NCBI RefSeq assembly: GCF_031877795.1
Contig: NC_133948.1
Location: forward strand, 8,850,948 to 8,914,947
Source of the DNA: Strix aluco
Lineage: Eukaryota; Chordata; Aves; Strigiformes; Strigidae
Reading direction: 5' to 3'
Length of the DNA: 64,000 bases
Made by a program: the position numbers and the translations under genes. This document shows positions 43,636 to 58,600 of this stretch, piece by piece. The stretch's first letter is position 1, and the number at the start of each line of letters is the position of its first letter. Below the pieces are notes generated by a model. It had not been told where the DNA came from and searched no databases. It saw only the letters and a list, made by a program, of their open reading frames with translations.

Positions 43636-46600
43636 CTGCATCAAAAGAAATACCAAAAGACCCAAAGTTAGTGACCAAAGTGTGATAGCAGAACGGCTTC
43701 ATTCAGGATAAACAATCATCCCTGTTATCCTGAGTCCCAGTGTGGCAAAATATTCAAGCATGGGAGCAACCTGGTTGAAGCCAATATACTTGATGAAAAG
43801 CCACTGAAAAGAGAGAATTCATTTGGCCATTAGGCTAGTGGATCAGACCCCAGTAATATTTGTTCATTTAATTACTTGCTTAAATGCTTTGCTGAACCAA
43901 ACTAATTGCATGAGCATTTGTAGGACGCAGGAGGGTTTAACTGTCACTGCCAAACTGTGTCTTACAACCAGAAATAAAATACTCAGAAAAAACACTTTCC
44001 AGTTAAATATCCAGTTGCTCATCTCTGAAAGACATAAGAGAGGTGAAGCATAAGACTTCTTTATGACAGAAGACACAAACTGAATCAAGTCAGGAAGCAC
44101 TCTAGGATGCCTGTAGTTAAATACGATATTCTGGATGGACTCTTTAAAATAATTTCCCTTCTTATGACCTACCTCCAGGGAGCATGGACAACAGGCTTTC
44201 CTCAAAAGATCTTTTAAATCTAGGCCACTACACACTAAAGCTTAATGTGTCTCGTCCCCAAGACTCACAAATTAATTAGATAAAAGCCTACCAAAGAACT
44301 TGTGTACGTTCTGGAAGTTCCAGCACAACCGGGGTGTGCTGTATTCTCACATCATACTCCTGCACAGTGGCTGTCTCCTTGGGTTTGGCTCAGTCCGAAG
44401 CCAGCAGCAGTGACATGGGGCTGAAATACCTTCCACTAGGGAACACTTTCTGTCTGCCTGCAAACAGAGGCAGCCTGAGCTATTTCAGACCACCCTGACT
44501 TTCTGGAGGCCAGAGGGTTTGATGGATTAACTGTATTCAAAAGGCAATTTCTTTCCTTACATGTAGCAGGTCAAGGGAGGTGATTCTCCCCCTCTACTCC
44601 ACTCTCGTGAGACCCCCCCTGCAGTGCTGTGTCCAGCTTTGGGGCCCCCAACATCAGAAGGACACAGATCTGCTCGAGTGGGTCCAGAGGAGGCCACAAA
44701 GATGATCAGGGGGCTGGAGCAGCTCCCTTATGAGGACAGGCTGAGAGAGTTGGCGTTGTTCAGCCTGGAGAACAGAAAGCTCGGGGGAGATTTTTGGGCA
44801 GCCTCCCAGTACTTAAAGGGGCGACAGGAAAGCTGGGGAGGGACTCTTTATCAGGGAGTGTAGGGATAGGACAAGGGGTATGGTTTTAAACTGGAAGATG
44901 GGAGGTTTAGATTAGATATAAGGAAGAAATTCTTTCCTGTGAGGGTGGTGAGGCACTGGCACAGGTTGCCCAGAGAAGCTGTGGCTGCCCCCTCCCTGGC
45001 AGTGTTCAAGGCCAGGTTGGACGGGGCTTTGAGCAACCTGGGCTAGTGGAAGGTGTTCCTGCCCATGGCAGGGGGTTGGAACTAGGTGATCTTTAAGGTC
45101 CCTTCCAGCCCAAACTGTCCTGTGATTCTGTGTTCTATGTGTCTGCAAAATAAAACAAACTACCCCAGACACAGTTCTTGATAGGCTCAGAATAGCTCCA
45201 AAACTAAAAGCACTTTTTCTGTGGCAACCTGGTCTGACAGCTGTACCCTGGAGCTGGAGCAGCATGTCCATCACCTCACACCAGCCCGGCTTCTGCTACG
45301 TGTTTAAGCTGTGTTTGAACTCCATAATGGAGTTGTGGGTATCTGAACCAGCAAAACACATATACATAAATATAAAAAAAATATTGTGTGGTTTTGTAAA
45401 ATGCTGCTGTGTCCCCAAACAGCAGAAATATGCAGGGACCAAATTCTACAGTTGCCTCACTGAAGTACTATAAATGCCCTAATTCAGTGCTGAAATTCTC
45501 CTGAAGAACACAGTCGGCTTCCTGAAACAAGCAGAAATGAGCAGGGGAGTGTTAGGGGAAAGGAGAGAAGGGAAAATAATTTGTGCTGTTACTGACAGAA
45601 AACGTGCTAGGTTTACAGAGCACAGAGTGCCTGTGGGAGGTTTATTTCACTAGGTAAAAATCTTCAAGTTCATTAAGCTATTTATTTATTAATCTAGGTA
45701 CTTGACTTGATTTTAGGAACTTCAGTAAAAAAGATCCTCTGCAATGGTATCATATGTCTGCAACTTTCTTTAACATCTGATAGGATCTGCAGCTATTTTA
45801 ATAGTTAGACCACTTTTGTCAGACACTGTATTTTTCATTACTTCAAAGAGCTGAAGTGAATTCACAGGCTCTACGTTTTAAGCAAGGACAGTGTAAAAGC
45901 AGTGGGACCAACAGGCTGGCTGCATAATCAAGAACCGGAGACTAAGAAAAGGCAAACAGCTTTTCATATATTAGCATCCTTCCTAACAGCAGCAGCTGAC
46001 ACATCCAGGTCTCAGACAGAGGGCAGAAAGGCAAAAGAAAGCCCACAGGTCTTCTTTCACTGAAACACACTCATTTCTTTAATACATATGAAGAGGAAAA
46101 AATGGCTGTCCATCTCCCAAAAGTTAGATCTTTGACCAGTAGACAAATCATCTTTACAACCACAAATCACTTGAAAACACTGAGGAAAAACTTGCTGGCA
46201 CTAAACTTCAGGAGACCTACAATAATGGTTCTCCCACATTTCAATAACTTTCCCCAAAATGTTGGTTAATACTGGAGTGAGAAACCTGGGACCTTAACCA
46301 GAGGACAGCATAGTGCAGTAAGTGCCAGATGCAAAGAAAACCTAGATATTTCTGATGAGCCCTCCAGGCCCCAACTTGGGCTGAAAAACTGCACCTGTGG
46401 TGGGATCATGTAGCTCTTTTCAGACTTTCCAAGCCCTATAGTCTCCAGAAGGAAGAGAAAGAAAGATAAGTGCATGCAGAAGCTGCAGCTGAGGATCTTG
46501 CTCAGATAACACTTACTCAGGCTCTCAGCACAGGAAATCCTTTCTCACCCCACACTTTCTCACAGAAAGGAAAGAGGTAGCTAGGCCCTAAGGTAATGCC

Positions 46601-49600
46601 AAGATGGTCTGTGCTTTTATTACCAGTTCTGTACTATGGGACACTCAACACAGCTAAATACACAGCTCTCTATGCCAAGCACAATTTCCAGGACTGGTCT
46701 CAGCCCCTGTTTCCCTTAGTGCAGGGTATGCTTGCATGTGCTGTGATCCCAGTTTTGCCTCCGTTGTCCAAGCAACGGCTGGGTCCAGCCTCCCTTTAGG
46801 CTGCAAACTAAAAAAGCTCCACCCTTTTGTGCATAAAGGGAGGGATAATCTGCCTCTTATCTTGCAAATAATTATCCAATACAGTTACAACACTAAATCA
46901 CTATGACTTTTACAGCTTAATTGACCACCTGCAGTTCAAGTTACAGCAAATGTGCAAATATTTTGTCATGATGAGGTTGCTACAAGGGTGTCGCAGAATT
47001 AGAGAGCACCCACAAGCCTCCCACCCTGGCTGGCCTACAGCAAACACATAATCTGGGTCATGCCTCCTGCGAAGTGCTCTGTACTTGCTTGCACACAGAA
47101 TCAAATTGCTAAGCAGCACGTAAAGCAGTACATACCTTTGTGCTCCCACTGATTGCACCTCTGTAATTTCCACAGTGTTTACAAACGAGACAGCCTTCGG
47201 GCCTCCATAAGAGGGTGACCTAGGCATCCCTGTGGGGGATGATGGGACCTGGTGGCCTGGGGATTTGTAGGAGCCATTGCTCACCCTGCCCTGTAGTGCT
47301 TGATGGGACTGGACATTATTATTGGCTAAATCAGCTTGCAGAGAGGTTGTGGAAGTCCTTGGTGCTCTTGTCATTGCACTTGAGAGTGAAGACACTGAGG
47401 ACTGCAGTATAGGGTTCCTTGTGCTAAAACTGGTAGCAGCCATCAGATTGTCTCTAGATCCGTATCTCATTGCCATGCTGCGTGGGTCTTCAGAGAGTGT
47501 GCTGACTTGCTGAAGGCTGTAAGAGCTAGGGGTGTCATAGACACCTGAGTCTGCAAACACTGAATCAGGGTGCGAGTGGAGGAGCTTCTCTCTCTCTTCC
47601 ATCTCTTTTCTCTCCTGGATGGATGCCATAATGGTTTTGGAAAGGTTATCATAGCGGACTGGGGAGGGGTCTCGCTGGTGTGGAGCTGGACTCCCCAGCA
47701 CTGGGCTGAAGCTCTGCGGTGGTTGGCGTTGCAGCTCACTCCCCCGTAGATGGCACATTTTGGCTGATAAATACGGGGAGTGGTACCCAACAGAGCTGAT
47801 GGCAGAATGGGCGATGCACTTCCTCCCCGAGGGTGACATGGGGTTTAGCAAACTGTCATATGAAAGACTCCCATTTCTGTTTGACAGGGAATTGGGAGAA
47901 AAGATGCTTTTGTAAGGGGTGGAAGCCGCCCCTTCAGACTTTATTGGATGAAGGGGCACTTTGTCTGTCCCTCTCCTGCCAGCAGATTTCAGGCTCAAGG
48001 ATCGTGAATTGATGGCAAAGGAATCTATCTGGAGTGGGGAAGACTGATAGGTCTTGTGGAGGGAGCTCTTCCGGTAGCTGGGGATGTCCAAGCTGGGTTC
48101 GGACTGGTAATCAAGGCTCCTGCCATCCTCTTCTATCAGAGCCCCTTGACTGTGTCCCTCCTGCATGGTGATCTAAACCAGAGGTGAATATGAGAAACAG
48201 AAGTCAGTGATATGTAAGTACAGGCTTGCTCTTCACGGTGAGTGCACAGGAAGAAATGAGCTGAAGGTCTTCTCTCAGACTCTCAGGCCAGCTATGACAC
48301 AGGTTCATTATAAAGAATCTCCTAACTCCTGTTCAGCATATGGATACACATGTTAGAAGCAAGGAGGAGTTATTCATAAGAAGTGTTAAATAATATTGGC
48401 AGCAATAGATATGTCAATACATGGACACTGAAAACACAGAATGAGAGACCTTCTAAAACGAGACTCAAGTCTCAGTCAAGGTAAATCAGATTGTAATCTG
48501 ATAATACTGCCCTTGGAAAAAGCACTTCAGGTTTTCTACAAATAGCTCTGGAGTTGAGAGATGTCTGGTTTTGCGTGCTGAGTCAGAAATACTCCAGGCT
48601 TCATTTAAACACACTGGGGACCAGCACACTCTTATTCACTTTACTCAGAGCTATGAATATTCAGCAATTCTGAATTTCTGGTCATAGGTCTTCAAAATTA
48701 AGCACCTAAGCTTAATTAAAGCAGAGAGGCTCCTTCCCACCATTTAGACAACAAAATGAAACAATTTTCTCTTTTTTATTGCCTCTGTAGGAGAGAGTGG
48801 CCACATCAGAGAAGGAAACATAGGCCATAATTTATTTATGTGCATTGAAAACAGATAGGACTTCACTTTGGTTTACTCTATGAAAGACTGCTTACAGTTC
48901 TTTCACTTAAAATACCCTTCTGTGCTAAGCTAATAATTTTTGCTGTTATTTTGCCTATGCACAATAAATTGGCTACACTGGCTCTGCAAACAAAGAATTA
49001 TTATCAGTCACATATTTCATCAGAAACACAGTCAATGCAGTTTGTTCTGTATCTAATTTCTTTTAAAGGAAAATGATCCAAAAAAGCCTAACTGGCAGAA
49101 ATCTATTTTATAATGAATTTTTCTTGAAGTTTTTTTCTTTGAACTAGAAGATAGGAAAATATGCAAAACAGCTCACTGTCTTCTAGAGCATGGTGCTAAA
49201 TATGGCCTTCTCTGGAAAAAGGAGACCAAGTGACAGCCTGTAAAGGAGGAGGAAAGAGCAATGATGTAGCTTATATTTGTGCCACTTATCCTTGTGTCCT
49301 GATCCCTCTCTCCTAACAGCTTTCACTGCTCAAAAGCAGAATTACATTGACAGGCTGAAGAACTGATACAGAAGAGACAACATGATATTCCTCACACCAG
49401 CTAGTCTCTTTCCCCTGTACCTTATACTTAGATATGGCTTGGCAGACAACTACATGCTATCCTATCAGCTTGCCAAGTGAACTCATTTTTATATTCCCAC
49501 TTGACTACTAGAAAGTTGTGACTACTATAAAATTGAACAAGTCCACAAAGCTGATTGTATGCATACCAGTCAGCCTATAGTAACAACATCCTTCTTTTTA

Positions 49601-52600
49601 GGTTAGGACTGAAACAGCAACTCTCAGAGTGAAGATGCTGTACACTGTTATCATTTCATAGCACTGCCCAGTCTCCTGGCCTAACCAGAACCTATCTGGT
49701 ATCTATACTGCATCTATGGCTATGTACTGAATGAATAAAACAAGATTTTTTTTTATGCCTGTAAATAGAAAATTTTGAATTGGATGTCAAGCCATTTTTC
49801 ATGTAATAAAGTGAAGGTGATTAAACTTTTTGGGTGCAGCAAACACACTGCTGTTCTTACGTTTCCTTTCATAAGCCAATCTTTTCTTCACCAAGTGGAC
49901 AAATTGAGAGAATAACATTTACAATTATTGCAGTAAGACTAAAACCTGAACTTGGTGGTAGCTGGAATTCTACCATCCATTGCCATCTTTCTTTTCAAAA
50001 CGAGAAGGATACTAGAAAAGTTTTCTTCACCATTTAAGGAACATTCTGTCTTAATCCAGTGTTGCTGCAGTCCATTATATATCTCTACTGTGTTTTCCTT
50101 TCTTTACTTATATCATCCCCTTCTTGTTATTGCAGGGGTGACATTGGAGGACCTGATGAAATTAATTGTAAGAAAACTGCACTGTGTGTAGTATGTGTGT
50201 TTTAAGGGTATGTCCACTGGTATGTGAAGACTTGCAAATATACAAGTTAGACCAGTGATTTTCAAACTGCTGTTCTCAGGTCCTGGGGGGACCAAGGAAT
50301 ATTTGCAACAAGTCCATGAGAAATAAGTGAGAAAAACAAGCCTATTAGCAGCGGGCTTAGTTTTGCACTCTGCTTCCAAAGGAAACACTGTAAACTCTTT
50401 CAAAACTCCTAAGCAAAAGAGAAAGCAGTCAAAATTCCAGAGCAAGTCTCTTTTATTGTTTGGACCTCAGTTTTCGTGATAGAAGGAAATGATGCCAGGT
50501 GTTAGGAAGGTTTTTTTTTTTCCATATAACCCAAATGCGCTGAGAAGGTGCTAAGGAAGGTCAAACGTGAGGAATCTTCCACTAGTTTTAACTAAGATAT
50601 CTCTTGGGATGCTTTAAAAGTTCTTTCTGTTTTCTAAGCTGACATCTTAAGGAATCACTGAGCATGTTGTCTGTTGGCTAAAGGGTCTGATCCAGAAAAG
50701 CACTAAGCATGCCCAGCTCTCTCTGAAGTGAATGTGAGTTGGCACCTATGTCAGGAGAAGCCAATGGGAGGTGACACTTCTCAGCATCTCAGGATCAGGC
50801 CAAGACACTGGTAAAGCAGCAGTGCACACCTGTCAGCAGGACAGACATGTCAACCTCAACTGAGGAAAGCTGCAAAAGCAGACATGTTTTCATAAGCAGA
50901 ACAGTGAAAATATACACTATCGCACAACGGTGCTAAGTGTTGTTATTTACTTTTACACTCTGACATTCACTACAGCCCTGTGGTGAATTTATCCTCAGGT
51001 CCATCCTGGCCGGTGTTAGCTGGGATCAGATTCTCCCAGGCCCGCTCACCTGCTCTGCTGTAGCATGGTAGTGGACTTTGGGATTGTTGCTGAAAGCCGG
51101 TCGATACTTGTACATGGCAGGTGTAGGAGGGCTGATAAGTTTGGGTGAAAGGCCACCTTCTGCAAAAGAAAAAAAAAAAGGATTTTCTATTAAAATGTGT
51201 GGACAGAAGGCTATCATTCCTAATTCCTTGCTATCCATGGGCCTCTGCAAACAGATCTGTTCTGGAAAGAATACAACTTGCAGTACTTTTGTGCAGAATT
51301 CCATCAAAATCAGTGGGGCCCCTGTGGAAATAACAGTATAATATTACTGCCAGATCAGCAATCTAAAGAGAAGAAGAAACAAGGTATAATATATTAAGTG
51401 GGGTGACATATTTTGGTGAGTAGTAATTTTGCCATATTTTGAAATACTAGATATTTGGGTTGAATTCACCTACTAGTTTTGTCTGGAAAAAAAAGAGGGT
51501 TTTTTTAATACTATGAAAGCTTTAATTTCACATTTTCATAAATGAAATAATTCAGTTTGTAATGCCTAAGCATTTCATGCTAGTATTTCTGATTCCTTAG
51601 TTCAAAATGACATTTTTAATTTAAAAATTGATCAAAACTTTAAGGCAGGGTTTAAAACTCTGTGAAACTGATATGATGTATCTATCCTAGGCTTGGATGA
51701 ACCACCTCCAGATGACTTTTCTTTCCCTTTCCTGCTGTTTATTCCACGAGCTCAGAACTCCTATAAATAGAAAAAAAAACCTTCACCCAGATCCCATTAC
51801 TGTTTTGAAAGAATACCAGAAACCTTTTAAAGAGGCTGAAATATTTTCTTATTAATAAAAATAAACCGCTGATCATGCAACTATACCTTCACTGGTCCCC
51901 AGCTGCCCTTTTAGCTCGGAGTACTTGCTTGGATCTCCTTTGGGTGGGAGAGGTGGTTGCACATCCATATTTTTATCCTCCAGACCTTCCAGGCTAATTT
52001 TAGACTGAAAATGACCAAAGAATCAATCATTACCCACAACTTGGTTAAATAACAGCATGTGTCAGAGTGCTGGATGTACCACAGAACAAGAACTACCTAT
52101 ACCTATAATGACAAACATGATTTAGCATACACAGCAGACAAGGACTGTCATGTGTAAAATTAACATTATGATAACAATCCAGCATAATTTTAAATGCACT
52201 ATCCTAGTCTACTTGGCATGCTAAATAACATTATCATCATGCTGGTTAATATGTGGTAGAAGACAATGGTGTTTTCTAACATTTTTCAGCAGCTTTCCAG
52301 GCAGCTCTCAGCAAGTAACTATCCAAAGAGTGTAACAAGTAACTGTCCTCAAAAGTCTTGCAAGGTGGCTTCTTTTGAATCCACTGCTTTTTATATGACT
52401 AAACAAATCCTTCTCTCTATTTCATGCCAGGAGAAACTGAAAAAAGAAGAGGAGAGAAGAGAACTCAACTTCTGAGCCAATATTCCTTTCACAGGACCAC
52501 AAGCCTTCCTGCAGTCTGGAAGCTAAAATCCTTCTTTGAAGTAGAACAGCTGACCTGGTGCTACAAGGGTTCCCGCACAGTGTTAGGTTTGTTAAAATTA

Positions 52601-55600
52601 ATCTGAACACCAAGAGGTGGCATCTCTTGGGACAGAAAGTAACTATTGCAAAGAACAGCCACCTCTTCCAAAAGATGCCCAAAGGAATTCTATTCTAGAG
52701 CTGCAAAAAAGGGCTGTTACTGGATCAAGAGATGCTGTAACTGAACCTGGGTTATTTTCAGAGGATGAAGTATACAACAAAGACTCAACCTCTATAATTT
52801 TCTCAAAAAAATGCATCGTCTCAAGGAGTTTTTCAATAACAAACTCACTCCCAGGTTTGATAATGCTCAATCCATGCTCTTTAAAAGGCTGCCTTACCTT
52901 GCTCCGGTTGAGGTTGGCCTGGATTCCGTTGTCACTGATCTTCACTGTGATCTGTCGCTCAGATAAATCAGGTCTGAGGAAAGGAGGCTTCACACTCACA
53001 GCTTGCTTTTTCTTGGGCTCAACTATGTACCTGATTAATTGTTCAACAGTCATAATTAAAATAAACAACAACCTAAGAAAAAGGCATAGAGACAAGAAAA
53101 TCTTCCTGCTTCCAGAGTATGATTTAAGGATGTGTCAGAATCTATGTAAGCAAACTCCATTTATTTCAATGGATGTAACAATTAAAAAGCAATAAAAAGA
53201 TCAATGGTTTTTTTAGTGAGCAAAAGGAGAGGATGCATTAAAAAAAACAAGCAATTCTGAAGCACTGATGGACAAGAGCACAATTCACATGAAGAGAGAA
53301 AGAGAGGCCTACCACCAATGGAAGCGATTTACTAGATCTTACCTAGTTAACATGAAACAGCTTCCCTGCGGTGGAAGACGGTGACTGGGGGAATAAGACC
53401 CAGTACATGGGGAGTTAACATGGAGAAGATGATATGCTGTCAGTTCTAGCTTACCACACGGTGACTTGTTTCTGTAGCATGCTTAGGATGTTCAAATAAA
53501 TGGAGGTAAAAGAAACAGACAGGTCTATAGGAAGCAACAAACCTAAAGGGAAATGGCTGACTTTAGATATCTAATTTCTTTCCAGTGGACTAGAATTCTG
53601 TAAGTGCCATTGGGCAGTGGCTGTACAATGCATAAATATCAATACACATACAAGCTTTCTCTGATTTATCTAGTGAGTAGGACATTCTAGTAGTGATGGC
53701 TCAGTGACTTTCAATATACAGGACAATTTGAACAGGTCTTCACAAAACACAAACATTCTGCTTGCTGGAAATCTGAGAATAGCCATGATGACAGTAATCA
53801 CACTCCCCTCTTAACTGGAGTGTCTCCCAATTGCTAATATCTGGCTCTTTTAAAGTACCTTGACCTGATTTTCACATTTTGGTAAGTTTGAGAAGCAGCT
53901 ATTCCAGTGTCTTCACTTTAACACACGTAACAGTCTTTTAGGACTTATTTGTTGCAGAGTGAAGAAAAAAAAAAAAAAAAAAAAGCAGGTAACAGTGTCA
54001 GGGTCTGGAATTGCTCAACACCCTGAAAAGGCTCAAGTAAGTCTTCTTGTAGTACAATTATTAACATGTTTGCAGGCTGGAGAGCTCAGCACCTAGGATA
54101 TTTATACCCCATCTGATCTATTGCATTAAAATCCTGATTTCAAAATGTGAAACGATAAATCCATTTCTCCGAAAATAGAAAGCCATAAATAAAATCCCAA
54201 GTTCCATGATGTAGACCTCATTGAAAATCTGTTTTATGATAATGAAAGTGCCAGTGAGATTGAAAACCACAGCAGCCTTAAATTAGATTTAAGTCTTAAG
54301 GAGAAAGGCTGATTTTTTCCTTCCTTTTCTCCACAGACTTGAATACCTGGACATTGACTGTACAGTGCAAAAAGTCATGTTGGGATGATGATAATTTACA
54401 GAACCTTACCTTGTTACTGAAATCCACTGGATAAACAAGTTGGTGAAGACAAGGGTATCAAATCTTGATATAATTTGACATGCTCGTTCCAAATAAACAT
54501 TTCTGGGATAGGGTTACGAATTACATGAAGAAAGCAACTGCTTGGACAGGTTACAGCCATGCACAGTGAAGCAGCTATCACAGAGCTCTGCCTTCAGGAG
54601 TGTTTTGCTTTACTTCCCTGTTATTTCATCAATGGTCTTTCACTTACGAGCCCAACCAAGCACATTTTCTTTCTCTGTTCCAACAACTACATGACATCCC
54701 TCATTCCCAATCGAGAGCATTTCTCTTACCTGGGAGCCAAGGGGCTGCAGAGCACATGTTCCACATTTCCGCAACATCCTCGGGTAAAAGGATTCACTCC
54801 CCCACGGAATTTACCAGTCACCTGGAAACATATTCAGGACAGTGCTCAAACCTCTGGTTATATAAAAGTCATCATCCAACCCTGAGAAAGCCAAGAACAA
54901 GTATGCCTTGCTCTGACCCTACTGTCCTTCCCAAACAGATCATTTTTCCTTGAATGTTGTACTTCCTCTCTCCTGCTCTAACTCACCACCTCCATCAGCT
55001 ACTTCTAGCTAGGAGGCACACCAACTAAAGATCCCTTCTCAACAGGGCAGTGAGTTCAGTGTGACTGGCCTTCAAAGTGGGCAGGTTCACCTCATCATGC
55101 TGCTCCAGCATTAGATTCGTGCCTGCTGTCAGCCAGACATCCTGTTTTGGGCCCTTTCATTTTGCTGTCCCTTCTACCCCTCTGCCTGGGCAAATTCCCT
55201 TCAAACAAACAGGAATGTCAATTCAACATTTGTAATGTTGCATGAGAGCAATGTTTCCTCTCTATCAGAGAGGTTCATCTAGAACCACTGCCTTGTGCAA
55301 GAGGGTGCCAGGAACTCCCTGGTGATTACGATGTTTGCTTGGAAATGAGCTAGTTTATTAAAAGCCAAGCCTCATTAGACTGGCGGGATCCATTCAAAGC
55401 TTCATAAGCATTATAAAGGGTTTGTACTCTACAGGCAGATACTTGAAAGTAACCATATGGGGATAAATACCAATAAAGCCAGAGAGATTAATAGTGGTTG
55501 CCATTAAAAGCATTACTGTTGCTGCTTGCAAGTAATGCTTTTTAATCAACTCATAGTTCTGATCTAGCAACAAGTTTACAGAGTACCAGAAATACTTTAA

Positions 55601-58600
55601 TTACTTGCACATAAAATAACAATGATTAAATGATTTTGCAATATATTTTGCTGGCCTCTTTGATACAACATGAAACTCTTTAAAAGGCCAAGAGAGAAAT
55701 GTTGGAAGTTCTGAGTGTTGGAAGATTAGTCTGATGACTAAAACAAGGGCCTGGGACATTTGGCACATCTGCATTCAATCCTGGGTTTAAGCCGACTTGT
55801 GCCAGATGCTGGCAAAGCACTTCATATCTCTGTGCCCATTTTCTCAAACACAATATGAAAACAAAGTTTCTCTAACTCACAGATCACATTACTAATTATA
55901 TCAATTTGGTTTCTAAAGTAGTTTGAAATCCACTGATAGAAAGCAGTCTCAGAAGGAAGGATATTTATTTACTTTATTCAGAAACTAAAAATACCAGTAT
56001 ATGAGCAGATGTTGGGTTATGGGTTTATTCCATAAAAGACTTTCAGAAGCATTCAGAAAGCTCACAAACATCTAAACTCAGCCACTACAAACTCCTAAAT
56101 CACAGTCTGCCTACTATGAATGCTGAAAACCTACAAACTGCAAAATGAACAAATATCAAAAATTTACAGTAAAACACAAAAAATGTCTGTACCACTGGCC
56201 TATAAAATATCCTGGGAAAAGAGGACAAGTGTAGCTGATCATACTGTAACTGGAAAGCTGACAGCAGGTAACTAACAGTGTGAGAGAAGAGAATCAATAC
56301 TGGGACTGCAGGAGAAAAGTGAATGTTTTAAAACAGTGGAAAGCCAAGAGCAGATCTCATATCCATCACTCCTGGTCTGATGCCCTAATTACTTAGATAT
56401 GCTTCCTTTGAAAGGGATCTGAAGGCTGGGAACGTCCATCCTCCACTTACAGATAGGCAGTACATATAACTAAAAAAGAAATATAACTAAAAGAAATATA
56501 CATATAACTAAAAGAAATTAAGACCAGATTATATTTAATTTTCAGAAAATGACATGGGAAAATGAATTAATCTCAAATGGTTTGGTAGCTCAGGAAACCA
56601 AACCAAGCTAGGATGCATTTTTCAATAAAATTAAATCCAAATTTCTCAACCTTTCTAAACATTAGTTTATACAAGAAGTTAAATTTTACTTTTAATTTAA
56701 ATTTTTCCTTTCTCCTCAGCCTAAAATTTTTATGGACAATTTTCATCACTGCACCAGACAAGCCTAAGGCAGACCATGACTATGAGACCAAAACACCTTG
56801 GATTCCATGCTACTATTGTTAGCACTATCAAACCTAATACTTGGCCAAAATCAATTTTAAAATGAAGAGCAGCTGATTCCAAGCAGGACAGAGAAAAGCA
56901 TTTAAAGATCTACAGCTATGGTAAGCCTGCTTTGTTTAAAGACTATGTTAGGCAACAATTCATGATGACTTCAGATTCTTTGCTTATGTAAACCTCCCAC
57001 ATTACTCTGGATAGAAGTTTTTACTGTCTCTTGTGGGATAGGAGACAATCTCATCCCAGATTACCAAGGCCTGGCCTCAGACAGATGTCTTCAACTCTTA
57101 CAGTCTGCACAGTAGCCATACATAAGCATGAAGCCATCAGCCTGCAGGACAGCCAGAACAGCACACTACTCAGCATGAGCTAGAGAGTACCCATAGATGC
57201 AAGAGCAGTAAAAATTCATTTGAAAAAAAAAAAGTGAAAAAGAAGTGTGATGTGGAAAAAAAAAGTGAAAAAACCCCAGATGTGAGGGGCGCTTTGGAGC
57301 TGGAGTTGTGAAAAGGTAAAGCACTGGAATGCACATGATTAATTAGCCTTGGGAAGAAAGCTGAAAATGGTGTGTGCAGCTGACTGGCACCAGCATCAAG
57401 CTTCCTAACCGAGCTACCCCTTACACATGGCAGGGGTATGCTAGTGATCCCATGACTAGATCTCTATCACCTGTATCATGCTATTGATATGCACATGCAT
57501 ATAGGTCTGGATCACCCACAGAGAGGCTGTGGATTATATACATTCGAGTAACTGCAGGGGAACTAAAGTTTTACAGGCTTTTTGGCACAAGATGTCATGC
57601 TGGCACTTGGTTTAGAGAAGGAAAACAAGTTAGGTCCAATAGCCTCTGTATGTGTGTGTGCACATGTGCATGAGAACAAGAGAGAGACAAAGAAAGCGAG
57701 ACAAAGAGCTAGCTCAGACCTTATTATGTGTAGTGTTGGTTAGCTGGGGGAGTTCAAAATATCAGGAGACAGGGCAAAAGCATGATTTTATCTTTTCCTT
57801 TCTTTCTTTCAATCTCATGGTTTGTTCAGTCTTACCCAAAGTTTGAACTTCTGGGGTTAATGGTACTCACCACCATAAAACCTATTTCAAGGCCACAAGT
57901 AGATTTTCAATGGTAAATAAGCCTGAGATGATCCTTTGTGGTTAAAAGGGGGAAATCTTTGCTTACAGTGCATTCAAGAAAAAAATTTGAAAATAAAAAA
58001 CTAGGCAATCTTCCTAGATCTTCACAAAAGCTCCAGTAAGAGGGTTACTGCTAAGATTTGGATCATTTTTTGCTTTATCCAAGCTGACTTGCTGAATTCC
58101 CTTCCCAACTCAACATCTGAGCCACAAACACAGAGAAAAGATCACTTCTTACCTGTTCATTCGTTGTGCGGCCTCGGGCCACTAGAACAATATGGAAGCC
58201 AGTGAGACCAATGACTGGAATAAAGAATAACCCAGCCACACACATGACAGCCATTCTGTACCCAGGAGTTAAAGAAACTGGGGTGAGTGAAGGGAGAAAG
58301 AGGCTATGAAGGAGAGGGAGAGGAAAAAGAGGAAAAAAAATATCTTGGAAATAGGCAGGGTGTCCCTCACCTTTACTTAGGTCTAACTAAATTTTATCTC
58401 AAAGTTAAGTGCATCTGCTCCTAGTCTGGGTCCTTACCCTTGAGATGGTTAAAAAGTAATGCGAACACATTCATTCTGGCTCTAACCATCTTGTAAAGAC
58501 TGTTCTGCACTAATCTATCAATAGGGGTAGCACCCCTCAGAGCCAGAGCTTTGTGTACTACACTAGCATGCAGGGGGACTGCTCCCAGGGCAAACTCTGC

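Noticed and set aside
46910-48166. Single-exon 418-codon gene
   Set aside because: The first part is the ZDHHC8 tail exon, but sequence below 47136 is intron after a good donor. The real C-terminus is at 43464-43635.
52617-53195. 192-codon plus-strand ORF
   Set aside because: Runs antisense through a ZDHHC8 exon (52898-53030), whose minus-strand frame is clearly the conserved one.
54559-54953. 108- and 117-codon plus-strand ORFs
   Set aside because: Antisense to the ZDHHC8 PaCCT exon (54730-54821).
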